A stretch of 64,000 nt of DNA, taken from NCBI GenBank assembly GCA_036557885.1, contig DATBGS010000105.1, positions 1 to 64,000 on the forward strand. The letters are read 5' to 3'. Below the pieces are notes generated by a model. That model saw only the letters and a program-made list of their open reading frames with translations, searched no databases and had not been told where the DNA came from. Positions 1 through 8,016 of this stretch are shown in pieces. Source of the stretch: DATBGS01 sp036557885 (GTDB taxonomy: Bacteria > Chloroflexota > Ktedonobacteria > Ktedonobacterales > DATBGS01). Within the stretch, counting starts at the first letter, position 1. Every line of letters starts with the position of its first letter. The position numbers and the translations under genes were made by a program.

Positions 1-432
1 GTCGGGCGTGGGCTGGATGCCGATGCTGACGCCAACGGGCACGCGCTCGCGCACGCCGCCCAGCAGATCTTTAAGCGATTTGTCCTCTGCTTTGGCAAAC
101 ACGTCCCAGCAGGCCAGTTCCAGCCCGGCGCGCGCCATTGGGTGCCCGCGCACAAAGCGCAGGTGCTCTGCTGCTTCTTCTGGCTTGCGCAGGGGCGCTT
201 TGAGCAGCGCGGGAATAGCATAGTCGCGCAGGATGTGCCAGGCGGTCTGGATGGTTTCGTAGCTGTAGAAGGGCATGGGGACGGCTTCGCTATAGCCCAC
301 CAGTCCATCGCTAAAAACTTTGATGATGATGGTTTCGCGCTGGTCGGCGCGGCCAAAGCTGGTTTCGAAGGGGCTGACCAGCGGCAGTTTGGCGTGGATA
401 AGTTCAACGTCGTTGAGATGGATGGCTGGCAT
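1..432 (-). CDS. N-acylamino acid racemase / o-succinylbenzoate synthase-type enolase (partial)
   Basis: This is the N-terminal 144 codons of an enolase-superfamily protein that runs off the left edge, reading MPAIHLNDVELIHAKLPLVS onward. The opening, with PLVSPFETSFG followed by RETIIIKV and then GYSEAVPMPFYSYET, is the capping domain typical of the OSBS/NSAR group (type-2 MenC, N-succinylamino acid racemase). The start ATG has a GGAGG seven bases upstream. It lies 33 bp downstream of a COG3375-type GNAT gene and is the third gene of a ddl-GNAT-NSAR run. In Geobacillus, NSAR plus a GNAT-type D-amino-acid N-succinyltransferase convert D- to L-amino acids, so NSAR is favoured over a menaquinone role. 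The catalytic barrel lies outside the window, so the two activities cannot be separated here. Confidence 0.85.
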   Translation of the reverse strand, partial: MPAIHLNDVELIHAKLPLVSPFETSFGRADQRETIIIKVFSDGLVGYSEAVPMPFYSYETIQTAWHILRDYAIPALLKAPLRKPEEAAEHLRFVRGHPMARAGLELACWDVFAKAEDKSLKDLLGGVRERVPVGVSIGIQPTPD

Positions 433-465
433 GGGAAACCTCCAGAAAAAGCTAGCTGAAATGAT

Positions 466-1341
466 TTATGCGGAACGCGCATCAAAGTTATTTGCCAACA
501 GGTAGACGCTGCGCTTGTAGCTGCCGCTCTGGTCAAAGAGGCATTCGGTGGCGGTGTAGCCCGCCGAGAAATAGTGCTCAAATGCCTGGCGCGTTGCCAT
601 GCGCCAGTCTTTTGCCAATTCGAAGTCGGCGGCTTTCAGGGCCTGGAAGTCGCTGGGAATTTCCAGGGCGAGCAGCGGATGATGATGGATCAGATTGGGG
701 GTGCCGGGGACGGACAGGCCATCGGCGCGGCGTGTGACTGAAAGAATGGGGGTGGCTTGGGCCAGCAGGTCGCTGATGGCTGGTTGAGATGCTCCTTTCT
801 CCCTGCTTTCCAAGCGCGCGTCAACACGCGGCGAAGCAACCCACCAATCCACTGAGAGCCGGTCAGTGGGCAGCCCGGCGTTGAGCGTGCCCAGCGTTTC
901 GCCATAGATGTTGCGTATGTATTCGTTGGAGACGACGCCCAGTTTGGTGAAGTTGAGCGTGGCGTTGCGGGCCTCCAGCGGGTCGAAGGTCCAGGTGATG
1001 AGGTCAAGATCTTCAGCCTGGATGAGGCGGCGCTGCTCCAGCTTGAGCGCCTGGCCGATGCCGCGATCTCGCGCTTCTGGAAGGACGCCCATCATATGCG
1101 AGCAGTGTTTCCAGGTGCCGGTGCTGGTGCGGCCATAGAAGCCGAGGAGATAGCCGAGCAGGGCGCCGGTCTGATCATCGAAGGCGCCCAGGACCAGTCC
1201 ACCGCTTTTGTGGATGGTGAGCAAGATATGCAGGGGAGCAATGTCCAGGTCGTCCAGGCCCCAGGCGCGTTTTTGGAGGTCTTCGGCTGCTTTGTAGTCC
1301 TCAACGCTTTCAAGGTGCCTGATGGTGTATCCGCCTGCCAT
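466..1341 (-). CDS. GNAT-superfamily acyltransferase of the COG3375 type (possible D-amino-acid N-succinyltransferase)
   Basis: This 291-residue protein has an N-terminal GNAT fold. The acyl-CoA-binding region is visible as HMMGVLPEARDRGIGQALK (about residues 82-100), followed by a conserved WTFDPLEARNATLNFTKLG block and an unusual long C-terminal half. That arrangement matches COG3375, whose members sit beside N-succinylamino acid racemase in several phyla and can succinylate D-amino acids. Here the racemase-like gene follows 33 bp downstream and ddl lies 17 bp upstream. The ATG is preceded by GGGAGG. The substrate is inferred from context only; the acyltransferase fold itself is well supported. 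Confidence 0.8.
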   Translation of the reverse strand: MAGGYTIRHLESVEDYKAAEDLQKRAWGLDDLDIAPLHILLTIHKSGGLVLGAFDDQTGALLGYLLGFYGRTSTGTWKHCSHMMGVLPEARDRGIGQALKLEQRRLIQAEDLDLITWTFDPLEARNATLNFTKLGVVSNEYIRNIYGETLGTLNAGLPTDRLSVDWWVASPRVDARLESREKGASQPAISDLLAQATPILSVTRRADGLSVPGTPNLIHHHPLLALEIPSDFQALKAADFELAKDWRMATRQAFEHYFSAGYTATECLFDQSGSYKRSVYLLANNFDARSA

Positions 1342-1358
1342 GCTGCGCCTCCCTTGTT

Positions 1359-2555
1359 TTAGCCTTTGGTGCCTGATGCGCCCATGCGCGCCAGCAGGGG
1401 CGAGTCTACTGAGTAGGTGGTGCGCGCCCGCTCCTTGTGGGCTTCAAAGGCAAGCTGGATGAGCCGGTCTACCAGATTGCTGAACGTGATGCCCAGCGGC
1501 TCCCAGAGATAGAAAGAGATGGAGCCGGGCAAGGTATTGATCTCATTGATATACAGCGTTTCGGTTTTGGAATCCAGCAGGAAGTCTATGCGGGCAACAC
1601 CCCGGCAATCGAGCATCATGAAAGCGTCTATTGCCATCTGCTGAATACGTTTGGTCAGGTCGTCGGAGATGGGCGCGGGAATCTTGCGGGCGAGGCTCTT
1701 CATGCCAGCGGATTTGCCGCCGCTGCTCATGTATTTATCCTCATAGCTGAGCAGTTCTTTGGAGGCAACGGGCTGCTCGCAAACAGATGCCTGCGGGTCT
1801 TGGAAGCCGAGGACAGCGCAGTTGATCTCGACGACGTTGGGGACGGCGGCCTCGATGATGAGGCGGCGGTCATAGTGGACAGCAACATCCATCGCCTGCT
1901 GGAGTTCTGCGCGAGTTTTGGCCTGGCTGATGCCGACGCTGGAGCCAAGGTTGGCGGGTTTGACAAAGACGGGGTAGCCCAGTGTCTTTTCGATGGCCTG
2001 CATGATGTCTTCCGGCGCCTGCTCCCAGGCGCGGCGAGTGGTGGCGTATTGTTTGACGACGGGCAGGTCGTTGTCGCGGAAGACGGATTTCATGACAATT
2101 TTGTCCATACCTGCCGCTGAACCAAGCACGCCTGAGCCAACATACGGGATGCCCGCCAGTTCAAAAAGACCCTGGAGGGTGCCATCCTCGCCATAGGTGC
2201 CGTGTACGGTGGGGAAGAGGACATCGAGCAACAGCGCTTCTTGCTGGCTGCCGCCGCGCTTAAAGAGGCCGCCCTTTTCTTCGCGGCGGACGATCAGCCC
2301 GCCCACGCTGGGGTCGGGAGGAAGATAGACCGGATCGCAGCCAGCCAGGACGGCTTTCTCATCTTTGAAGTTGGCAACATCCAGCAATTTCGGGCCGGTG
2401 TACCAGGCGCCAGACTTGGTGATATAGATGGGGAGAATGTCATAGCGATTTTTATCGAGCGCGGCGATAACCTGCTGGCCGGTGATGACGGAGACTTCGT
2501 GTTCTACCGAGCGGCTGCCAAAGACGACGCCGACGCGCGTTTTCCCTTGAGGCAT
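1359..2555 (-). CDS. ddl: D-alanine--D-alanine ligase
   Basis: This ATP-grasp ligase joins two D-alanines for peptidoglycan precursor synthesis in the cytoplasm. The 398 residues begin with GVVFGSRSVEHEVSVITGQQ, the Ddl N-terminal signature. They continue with the ATP-grasp segments GYPVFVKPANLGSSVGI and the metal and product-site block ending in INEINTLPGSISFYLW. The last block has SISFYLW in place of the usual F-containing sequence, a variant I associate with a divergent Ddl subfamily. The ATG is preceded by GAGGAG. It is the first gene of an operon with the GNAT and NSAR-like genes, driven by a consensus promoter about 200 bp upstream. A variant acceptor specificity (D-Ala-D-X) cannot be excluded. 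Confidence 0.93.
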   Translation of the reverse strand: MPQGKTRVGVVFGSRSVEHEVSVITGQQVIAALDKNRYDILPIYITKSGAWYTGPKLLDVANFKDEKAVLAGCDPVYLPPDPSVGGLIVRREEKGGLFKRGGSQQEALLLDVLFPTVHGTYGEDGTLQGLFELAGIPYVGSGVLGSAAGMDKIVMKSVFRDNDLPVVKQYATTRRAWEQAPEDIMQAIEKTLGYPVFVKPANLGSSVGISQAKTRAELQQAMDVAVHYDRRLIIEAAVPNVVEINCAVLGFQDPQASVCEQPVASKELLSYEDKYMSSGGKSAGMKSLARKIPAPISDDLTKRIQQMAIDAFMMLDCRGVARIDFLLDSKTETLYINEINTLPGSISFYLWEPLGITFSNLVDRLIQLAFEAHKERARTTYSVDSPLLARMGASGTKG

Positions 2556-2580
2556 GCAGAGTGCTCCTCTATGTGCATAA

Positions 2581-2658
2581 ATTGATGAGCTTATTACACT
2601 GTGACTATTGATGAGTTTATTACGCTGTAATTATTGTTGGGCTTATTACGCTGTAACC
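2581..2658. repeat. Three tandem 26-bp repeats in the ddl leader
   Basis: Three exactly 26-bp units begin at 2581, 2607 and 2633. Each contains TTATTAC followed three bases later by GTAA or GTGA, so each unit carries an imperfect TTAC-N3-GTAA dyad. They lie between the predicted ddl promoter (2733-2761, minus strand) and the ddl start codon, so they should be transcribed. They could be operator sites for a road-block repressor or repeated elements in the leader RNA. Confidence 0.75.
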
Positions 2659-2732
2659 AGGTATCCCTGGCAAGATGCCAGGCAGTATTCTTTACAAGCT
2701 CCAGGCCAGGCGACAGATGTGCTGGCGTTGGC

Positions 2733-2761
2733 AGTATAGCAGGAACGGGCTGGAGCGTCAA
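2733..2761 (-). promoter_or_regulatory. Promoter of the ddl-GNAT-NSAR operon
   Basis: On the minus strand, TTGACG (2756-2761) is followed after 17 bp by TATACT (2733-2738), with an extended TGC just before the -10. The predicted leader to ddl is about 170 nt. It contains a CCTGGC-aagat-GCCAGG hairpin near 2666-2682 and the 26-bp repeats. Confidence 0.75.
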
Positions 2762-2791
2762 ATGAGAGCGCGGGCAGGCTGTTCAGATTTC

Positions 2792-2818
2792 GTAGCGCCA
2801 GCGATTCGCTGACGCTAC
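2792..2818. repeat. 27-bp inverted repeat (hairpin) between divergent genes
   Basis: GTAGCG-C-CAGCG, a three-base ATT loop, then CGCTG-A-CGCTAC form an 11-bp stem with one mismatch. No T-run follows on either strand. It lies in the 444-bp ddl/acyl-CoA dehydrogenase gap, upstream of both promoters, and may be a small dispersed palindrome. A TATAAT at 2853-2858 points at the acyl-CoA dehydrogenase but has no clear -35. Nothing coding is evident in this gap. Confidence 0.6.
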
Positions 2819-2999
2819 AAAGACCGCTCCCGCCGGATGCTGGCCGGTAAGATATAATAGGGCTGGTGCTCTGGCTCGATGAGGAGTGCTGTCCGCTGGT
2901 GGATGATGAGGCCGAAGGAGCGAGAGGCGCAGCCTGGCGCGGGCGCAGCCACCTATGCTCTTTGCTCGGCTGATTTTATAGAGTAAAGGAGACACGCCG

Positions 3000-4163
3000 A
3001 TGGATTTTCGTCTGACTGAAGAACAAGAACTAATCCGCGATACGGCAAAGCGCATTGCGCAAGAGGTGGTTGCGCCGAGAGCGGCTGAATTGGATGAGAC
3101 GGGGGAATATCCCGAAGATATTTTTCAGGTCTACAAAGAGGCCGGGCTGCTAGGGCTGTGGCTCCCAGAGGAGTATGGTGGCAGCGGCGCGGGGACGATG
3201 GGGCTGGGGCTGGCGGTGGAGGAGGTGGCGAAGGTGGAGAACTCGTGTTCGTTGATGCTGCTGCTGACGAAACTTTCAACCTCGGCCATTCTGCAATTTG
3301 GCAATGAGGAGCAGAAAAAGAAGTATTGCAAGGGCACAGCAACGGGCGAACTGCGCGGGGCGTTTGGGCTGACGGAGCCGGGCGCTGGCTCGGATTCCGC
3401 GAACATCCAGACGCGGGCTGAGCGGCACGGCAATGAATATATCCTCAATGGCACCAAGCATTATATTTCTGGGGCGAGTGTGGCCGATTTCTTCCTGGTG
3501 GCGACCAAGACCGACATTAAGGGCGGGTCTAAGGGCTTTACGGTCTTTATTGTGGACCGCGATACGCCGGGCTTTCGCGTGGGCAAAGCGGATAAGAAGA
3601 TGGGCGTGCATGGCGTGCCGACGTGCGAGTTGATCTTTGAGGATGCGCGCGTGCCTGCCTCGCAGATCGTGGGGGCAGAAAACCAGGGCTTTAAGGCCAT
3701 CATGTGGAATCTCAATTCGGTGCGGCCCATTGTGGCGGCGCGTGGTCTGGGGACGGCAGAGGGCGCGATTCAGTACGCGATTGAGTACGCGAAGCAGCGG
3801 CGGACGTTTGGGCAGCCGGTGATTGAGCATCAGGCGATTCAGATGATGATTGCGGATGTGGCGATGCGCATTGAGGCGTCGCGGCTGCTGACGTATCAGG
3901 CGTGTCTGCTGGTGGATGAGGGCAAGGCGGACAAGGAGCACGCGCATTGGCTTTCGATGGCGAAGTGCTTTGCGACGGAAACGGCGGTGGAGGCGGCAGA
4001 TAAGGCGCTGCAAATTATGGGCGGCATCGGGTATATGCAGGAGTCGGCCACCGAGCGTTTCTATCGGGATGCGCGGCAGTTGACGATTGTGGAGGGCACG
4101 AGCCAGATTCAGCGCCTCATCATTGCGCGGGCGGTAGCCGAAGATATGCTCAACTGGCGATAA
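3000..4163 (+). CDS. Acyl-CoA dehydrogenase
   Basis: This flavoenzyme carries out alpha,beta-dehydrogenation of acyl-CoA thioesters in beta-oxidation or branched-chain amino acid breakdown. Its 387 residues are the normal length. It starts MDFRLTEEQELIRDTAKRIA, has the FAD/substrate signature AFGLTEPGAGSDSANIQT around residue 120, and ends with YRDARQLTIVEGTSQIQR, whose Glu (about 365) is the catalytic base of the short-chain/butyryl group. An AAAGGAG precedes the ATG. It is a monocistronic gene here, convergent with tatD. Chain-length preference cannot be read with confidence; short-chain or branched substrates are most likely. Confidence 0.93.
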   Translation: MDFRLTEEQELIRDTAKRIAQEVVAPRAAELDETGEYPEDIFQVYKEAGLLGLWLPEEYGGSGAGTMGLGLAVEEVAKVENSCSLMLLLTKLSTSAILQFGNEEQKKKYCKGTATGELRGAFGLTEPGAGSDSANIQTRAERHGNEYILNGTKHYISGASVADFFLVATKTDIKGGSKGFTVFIVDRDTPGFRVGKADKKMGVHGVPTCELIFEDARVPASQIVGAENQGFKAIMWNLNSVRPIVAARGLGTAEGAIQYAIEYAKQRRTFGQPVIEHQAIQMMIADVAMRIEASRLLTYQACLLVDEGKADKEHAHWLSMAKCFATETAVEAADKALQIMGGIGYMQESATERFYRDARQLTIVEGTSQIQRLIIARAVAEDMLNWR

Positions 4164-4197
4164 CACAAGAAGAAACCAGATGGCAGCACACGCCGCC

Positions 4198-4260
4198 TGG
4201 CGGTTAAAACACGCGGCTAAGGGCGTTCCGCCGCCAAACCCGCCTACGCGGGTTCCCCCC
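4198..4260. repeat. Dispersed GC-rich palindromic element, copy 1
   Basis: This stretch contains CGCGGCTAAGGGC and then AACCCGC-CTAC-GCGGGTT followed by a C-run. A second copy at 62048-62126 keeps CGCGGCTAAGGGC and the hairpin, but with AGTCCGC-CTGC-GCGGACT, so the two stems differ by paired changes. The 3' end of tatD (stop at 4244-4246) lies inside this element, so the last few TatD residues are encoded by repeat sequence. Confidence 0.7.
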
Positions 4261-5074
4261 TATCCCTGCCAGGCTTGATGCAGAACAGACGGCGGTAATT
4301 GGCCGTTGTCTGTTCCGCGATTGTTTCTACCGATACTTGTTTGAGCGCGGCGACGGCTTCGGCAATTTGACGGATATGGGCTGGCTCGGTGGCGCGGCCT
4401 GGGAGCGGGTAGGTATCGGTTTCAAGCAGCAGATGTTCGAGAGAGATGCCTGCTATTGCCTGGCGGAGCGCGGCGTGCTCCGGGCGCGTGATGGGTTTGC
4501 CAACGGAGATACAGCAGCCCAGCGCGAGCCAGCGTTGGGTGCTTTCTGTGTCTCCAACAAAGTAGTGGACGATGATAGGTGGCGCTCTGACTCCATCTGC
4601 TTCCAATGCCTCCATTTTTTTCTGCTCATCCCGAATAATTTGCTGGCAGAGTTGCTCAGCGCCTTGCTGGTGGAGGATAAATGGCAGGGCCAGTTCACGT
4701 GCCAGCCGTAGTTGAAAACGGAAGGCGCGCTCTTGCGCTTCCAGCGGGGCGGCGGCTTCCAGCGTGTCAAGGCCGGATTCGCCAATAGCGATGATTTCTG
4801 CGCGATGGCGCTGGGCTAGTTCAGCAAGCTGTAAGAGGTCGCGTTCCAGGCTGGCGAGGGCCAGCGAAGCTGGATGCAGGCCGATGGCAGCCGATACGCC
4901 AGCATGCTGCTGGGCAAGCTGGAGGGCGCGCGATGAAGAGGGCAGATCGGTTCCAACGGTAAGAAGCCGGGCGACGCCTGCCTGGTGCGCCCGTTTCAGG
5001 AGCACAGTAACTTCGTCATGGCTGTAGCGGTCCAGGTGGACATGGCTATCGGTGAATGCAGGAGTGCTGTGCAT
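4244..5074 (-). CDS. TatD-family metal-dependent hydrolase (deoxyribonuclease)
   Basis: This is a 276-residue TIM-barrel amidohydrolase-type nuclease. The first metal-binding motif is DSHVHLDRYSHDE near the N-terminus. It continues with VGTDLPSSSRAL, IGLHPASL, IGESGLDTLEAAAP, a FILHQQGAE segment and LLLETDTYPLPGR, the ordered TatD signature. HVHLD replaces the commoner HCHLD, and GESGLD replaces GE.GLDY. TatD proteins are Mg-dependent 3'-5' exonucleases linked to DNA repair or turnover. Its ATG directly follows the stop codon of the sortase gene, so translation is probably coupled. Its C-terminal residues are encoded by a dispersed repeat. Confidence 0.88.
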   Translation of the reverse strand: MHSTPAFTDSHVHLDRYSHDEVTVLLKRAHQAGVARLLTVGTDLPSSSRALQLAQQHAGVSAAIGLHPASLALASLERDLLQLAELAQRHRAEIIAIGESGLDTLEAAAPLEAQERAFRFQLRLARELALPFILHQQGAEQLCQQIIRDEQKKMEALEADGVRAPPIIVHYFVGDTESTQRWLALGCCISVGKPITRPEHAALRQAIAGISLEHLLLETDTYPLPGRATEPAHIRQIAEAVAALKQVSVETIAEQTTANYRRLFCIKPGRDRGEPA

Positions 5075-5734
5075 TTATTTGTTGCTCACGAGGGTGGAGA
5101 AGACGACTAACCGCTTGTTGAATTCGGTGCCAATCCAGTCACCGTAGCAGGTGATCAGGTTGAGGTTGGCGGTGGTCGCCGGGCCAAAGACGCGCTGAAT
5201 CAGCGGGTCATTGGGGCCACCGTCAGCAACAGGAAAAGCGCTGGCCTGAGTGACCTGGAAAGTGTACACTTGCCCATCCTGCTCGGTGATGGTGATCTGG
5301 TCGCCGGGTTGAATCAGACCCAGATTCCAGAAGGGGCCGTATCCACCATCAATGCGGTCTACATGCCCGGCGAGCACGGCATTTCCCGGCTGGCCGGGTT
5401 TGGCACCCAGCTTCCACCAGAAGGTGCTGCTCCAGATGGGGTCGCTCGCAGGGTGCCCGGCTCCTGGCGCTTCCATTGCGCCATAGCGGTCTGTGCCAAC
5501 CGGCAAGATGGCGGCATCGAGGCCCAGGCTGGGAATGCTGATGTGGGTGGGCTGGCTAAAGGGTGGAACGGTAGGACGCGGGCGCTGGCTTGTCACACTG
5601 TTCCCAGCGGGAAAACAGGAGGCGCAGGTAAGGGCAACCAGAGCCAGCCAGCCGAACAACAGCCAGCACCAGCAGCGTTGGACCTGCCTGGGGGCAGTGC
5701 GCTGGAAGATAAACTGCTGGTGAAAAATGTGCAT
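5075..5734 (-). CDS. Class E/F-like sortase (transpeptidase)
   Basis: This is a 219-residue cysteine transpeptidase with a basic N-terminus, one membrane segment (about 24-40), a Pro/Ser-rich linker and a sortase beta-barrel from about residue 62. The catalytic triad is visible: His124 in AGHVD, Cys196 in LITCYGDW and Arg208 in NKRLVVF. A short barrel with no C-terminal helix fits class E/F sortases of GC-rich monoderms. The start at 5734 has AGGGAGA about ten bases upstream. Longer upstream starts would overlap the M42 peptidase gene and are not needed. No LPxTG substrate is evident nearby. It is the third gene of a four-gene minus operon. Confidence 0.9.
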   Translation of the reverse strand: MHIFHQQFIFQRTAPRQVQRCWCWLLFGWLALVALTCASCFPAGNSVTSQRPRPTVPPFSQPTHISIPSLGLDAAILPVGTDRYGAMEAPGAGHPASDPIWSSTFWWKLGAKPGQPGNAVLAGHVDRIDGGYGPFWNLGLIQPGDQITITEQDGQVYTFQVTQASAFPVADGGPNDPLIQRVFGPATTANLNLITCYGDWIGTEFNKRLVVFSTLVSNK

Positions 5735-5802
5735 GGCTTGCTTTCTCCCTGTGGTGCTGTCTGCATCTTTGCAGCTTCTGGCAACTTGCGTGCCTGCATG
5801 TC

Positions 5803-6891
5803 TTACAAGAAAGCAAGCTCCTCTTGAGATGGGGGATGGAGGACCAGTTCTTCTACCAGGGCCAGGGCTGCGGCCAGGTCGGTGAGGTCCAGCACTTCTA
5901 CAGGCGAATGCGAGTAGCGGCGTGGCAGCTTGAGCTCCAGCGTAGCGATGCCCCCGGCGACCAGATGCGCGGCTGCCGCATCGGTGACGCCTCCAGGGGC
6001 AATGGCTAACTGATAGGGGGCGCCGATGCGTTCGGCGGCCTTGATGATGCTGTCGCGCGCGGCGCGCGGCAAGAGAAAGCCTTCGTGGGAAGATTGCGAC
6101 ATGGGGGTAATCAGCACACCCTCTCCGATACGGGCCGGATACGCGAAGTGGCGGGTGTCGGGGGTGCCGGTTGCCGGGAAGGTATCTACGACAATTGCCA
6201 CATCTGGTTTCAGGCGCGCAAAGGCAGTCATGGCGCCGCGCAGCCCGACTTCTTCCTGAATGGCTACCAACGCCGTGAGCGTGCAAGGTAACTCCCTGCC
6301 CTGCAACCGTTGGAGGAGGTGCAGCAGCAGGACACAGCTCGCGCGGTTATCAATGCCTTTGCCCGCAACCCGCGTGCCCGCCAGTTTGCGCAGTTCCGAG
6401 AGAACCACCACTGGATCGCCGATGCGGATGCCCAGCGCGGCGACGCTGGCGGCGTCATCCAGCCCCAGGTCTACGTAGAGATCGGCCAGGGCGGTGCCTT
6501 TTCCCTGTTCCCCTTGCGCGGTCAGGTGCCCGCTGCGGGCGCCAATCACTCCGGGGTGCCCGGCTACCCAGACGGGGCGGCCCTCCAGGAGACGCGGCTG
6601 GACGCCACCGATGGGCGCGAGCCGCAGAAAGCCATCTGGCTCGATGCTGGCGACTGCCGCGCCAATCTCGTCAGCGTGCGCCGAGACAACCACACGCGGT
6701 GCTCCTTCTGGCCCAGGGCGCGTGGCGGTGAGATTGCCCATATGGTCCACGTCCACGCGCTCGGCCAGGGGGCGAAACAGATCGCGGAGCCGGGCAATGA
6801 CGGGCTGCTCGGAGCCAGAGGGCGCGTGCAGCGCCGTTAGCTGCGCCAGATCAGTAAAGAGCATTTCAAGAAGTTCAGGCGCGTGCTGCAT
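5803..6891 (-). CDS. M42-family metallo-aminopeptidase
   Basis: This is a 362-residue di-metal aminopeptidase (glutamyl aminopeptidase/tetrahedral TET family, also annotated as FrvX or cellulase M). The metal ligands and catalytic residues fall in order: His72 and Asp74 in VVVSAHADEIG, Asp in GKGIDNRASC, the Glu pair in AIQEEVGLRG, Asp in IVVDTFPATG and the C-terminal His in RRYSHSPVE. Enzymes of this family form large cytoplasmic complexes that degrade peptides. It starts 11 bp after the stop of the upstream membrane-protein gene and ends 68 bp before the sortase, so it is in the same transcript. Residue specificity cannot be called. Confidence 0.92.
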   Translation of the reverse strand: MQHAPELLEMLFTDLAQLTALHAPSGSEQPVIARLRDLFRPLAERVDVDHMGNLTATRPGPEGAPRVVVSAHADEIGAAVASIEPDGFLRLAPIGGVQPRLLEGRPVWVAGHPGVIGARSGHLTAQGEQGKGTALADLYVDLGLDDAASVAALGIRIGDPVVVLSELRKLAGTRVAGKGIDNRASCVLLLHLLQRLQGRELPCTLTALVAIQEEVGLRGAMTAFARLKPDVAIVVDTFPATGTPDTRHFAYPARIGEGVLITPMSQSSHEGFLLPRAARDSIIKAAERIGAPYQLAIAPGGVTDAAAAHLVAGGIATLELKLPRRYSHSPVEVLDLTDLAAALALVEELVLHPPSQEELAFL

Positions 6892-6902
6892 CGGGTGCTC
6901 CT

Positions 6903-7748
6903 TTATGGCGTGGGGGTATCCTCGGCAGGCCCTGGTGTTGGCACGGGCTGGGCGGGCGGGCTAAAGAGGCTGCTATCAATGGCGCTGACCTTCCACCCGT
7001 TTGATCCGTTGGTGACGGTGATAGTGACGTTAGGAATTTGCTTGCCGTTGCGGGTGAGGGTGAAGCTGTACTGCTCGTTGTTGGAGTCAATCGTTGACGA
7101 GCCAGTCATCTCATAGGCGCTGATTGGGCCGCTGCCATCATCTTGATCTGCCTGAGTCGCTTTGTTCACAAAGTCATCGCGGGAAATAGGGATGTTTTGC
7201 CCCTGGACGACTTCCTGGACATTTGCGGCGCAATCCGCGTAAGCGCCGCGATAATCGTCTTTTTTCATCGTGTCCAGAAAATGCGTGGCAATGTCCTGGC
7301 CGCCGCTGGTGAAGAGGGTGTTGCGGTATTGAAATAAAACAATCCCTCCCGCGACGCAGGCCACCAACAAACAAATAGTCAAGATAGCCGCCAACCAGAT
7401 ATTGCGCGGCTTCTGCGCGGTGATTTTTTTGTCGGAGTGCGTCAGGAAATCCTGGCGCATGGCGCGCAGACGCTCAGTTCGCTCCTGATAGGCATCGCCG
7501 GATTCCTGCGCGTAGGGAAGCTGTGGGCGGCCCTGCCCTGGCCCCTTGGAGTCCGGGGCAAAGCGAGGCCGGGGAGTCTGGGGCAGATCGGGCCGGTTGA
7601 CCATGCGAGCGCCTGCACGTTGCTGGCCGGGTGGCTCAGAGATGCGCGGGCGCCGGTTGAGTGCATTGCCTGGAGGCAGGGAAGAATTCCCTGCTGGCCT
7701 GGCAGGGCGTTTTGGGTAGGTTCCAGGGTCGTTGTGCGAGTCGGACAT
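6903..7748 (-). CDS. Single-pass membrane protein with an extracytoplasmic DUF4878/NTF2-like domain
   Basis: This is a 281-residue protein of unknown function. Residues 1-105 are cytoplasmic, rich in Pro, Arg and Gln. One membrane helix follows (LAAILTICLLVACVAGGIVL), and then an outside domain of about 150 residues with DTMKKDDYRGAYADCAANVQ and a C-terminal WKVSAIDSS strand. That pattern is typical of DUF4878-type NTF2-like lipoproteins and anchored proteins. It ends in a Pro/Thr-rich tail. A TTG 27 bp upstream is rejected as start because GAGGAG lies between it and this ATG. It leads the operon with M42 peptidase, sortase and tatD, under a near-consensus promoter. Confidence 0.75.
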   Translation of the reverse strand: MSDSHNDPGTYPKRPARPAGNSSLPPGNALNRRPRISEPPGQQRAGARMVNRPDLPQTPRPRFAPDSKGPGQGRPQLPYAQESGDAYQERTERLRAMRQDFLTHSDKKITAQKPRNIWLAAILTICLLVACVAGGIVLFQYRNTLFTSGGQDIATHFLDTMKKDDYRGAYADCAANVQEVVQGQNIPISRDDFVNKATQADQDDGSGPISAYEMTGSSTIDSNNEQYSFTLTRNGKQIPNVTITVTNGSNGWKVSAIDSSLFSPPAQPVPTPGPAEDTPTP

Positions 7749-7877
7749 AGGAGTGAAAGTCTCCTCACATCTCAAAAAATAGGAAGGAAGAGGGTCATGT
7801 CAGAGCCACCGTTGCTACCCAAGCGGGCAGCGTTGCTGCCGCTGTTGCTTCCCTGGGCGGCGCTCTGGCGTGGCTTC

Positions 7878-7906
7878 ACTATAGGAGGTATGGGGAGGAT
7901 TGTCAA
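7878..7906 (-). promoter_or_regulatory. Promoter of the membrane protein-M42-sortase-tatD operon
   Basis: On the minus strand, TTGACA (7901-7906) is separated by exactly 17 bp from TATAGT (7878-7883), a near-consensus sigma-70-type promoter. The predicted leader is about 120 nt. Nothing else coding is seen between 7749 and 8016. Confidence 0.8.
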
Positions 7907-8016
7907 CGAGTCTTCCAGGCGATATAACGCGAGCTAAGTGGTTCCAGGGTTGGCAGGATGTGAGGTCTTGAGCAAGCGAGTGCAGCGCAGGCAAGAAATA
8001 GCCTAGCCAGGAATGG

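Noticed and set aside
5735..6286. Long N-terminal extension of the sortase frame
   Set aside because: It overlaps the M42 peptidase gene, is Arg/His-rich, and a good SD exists for the internal start at 5734.
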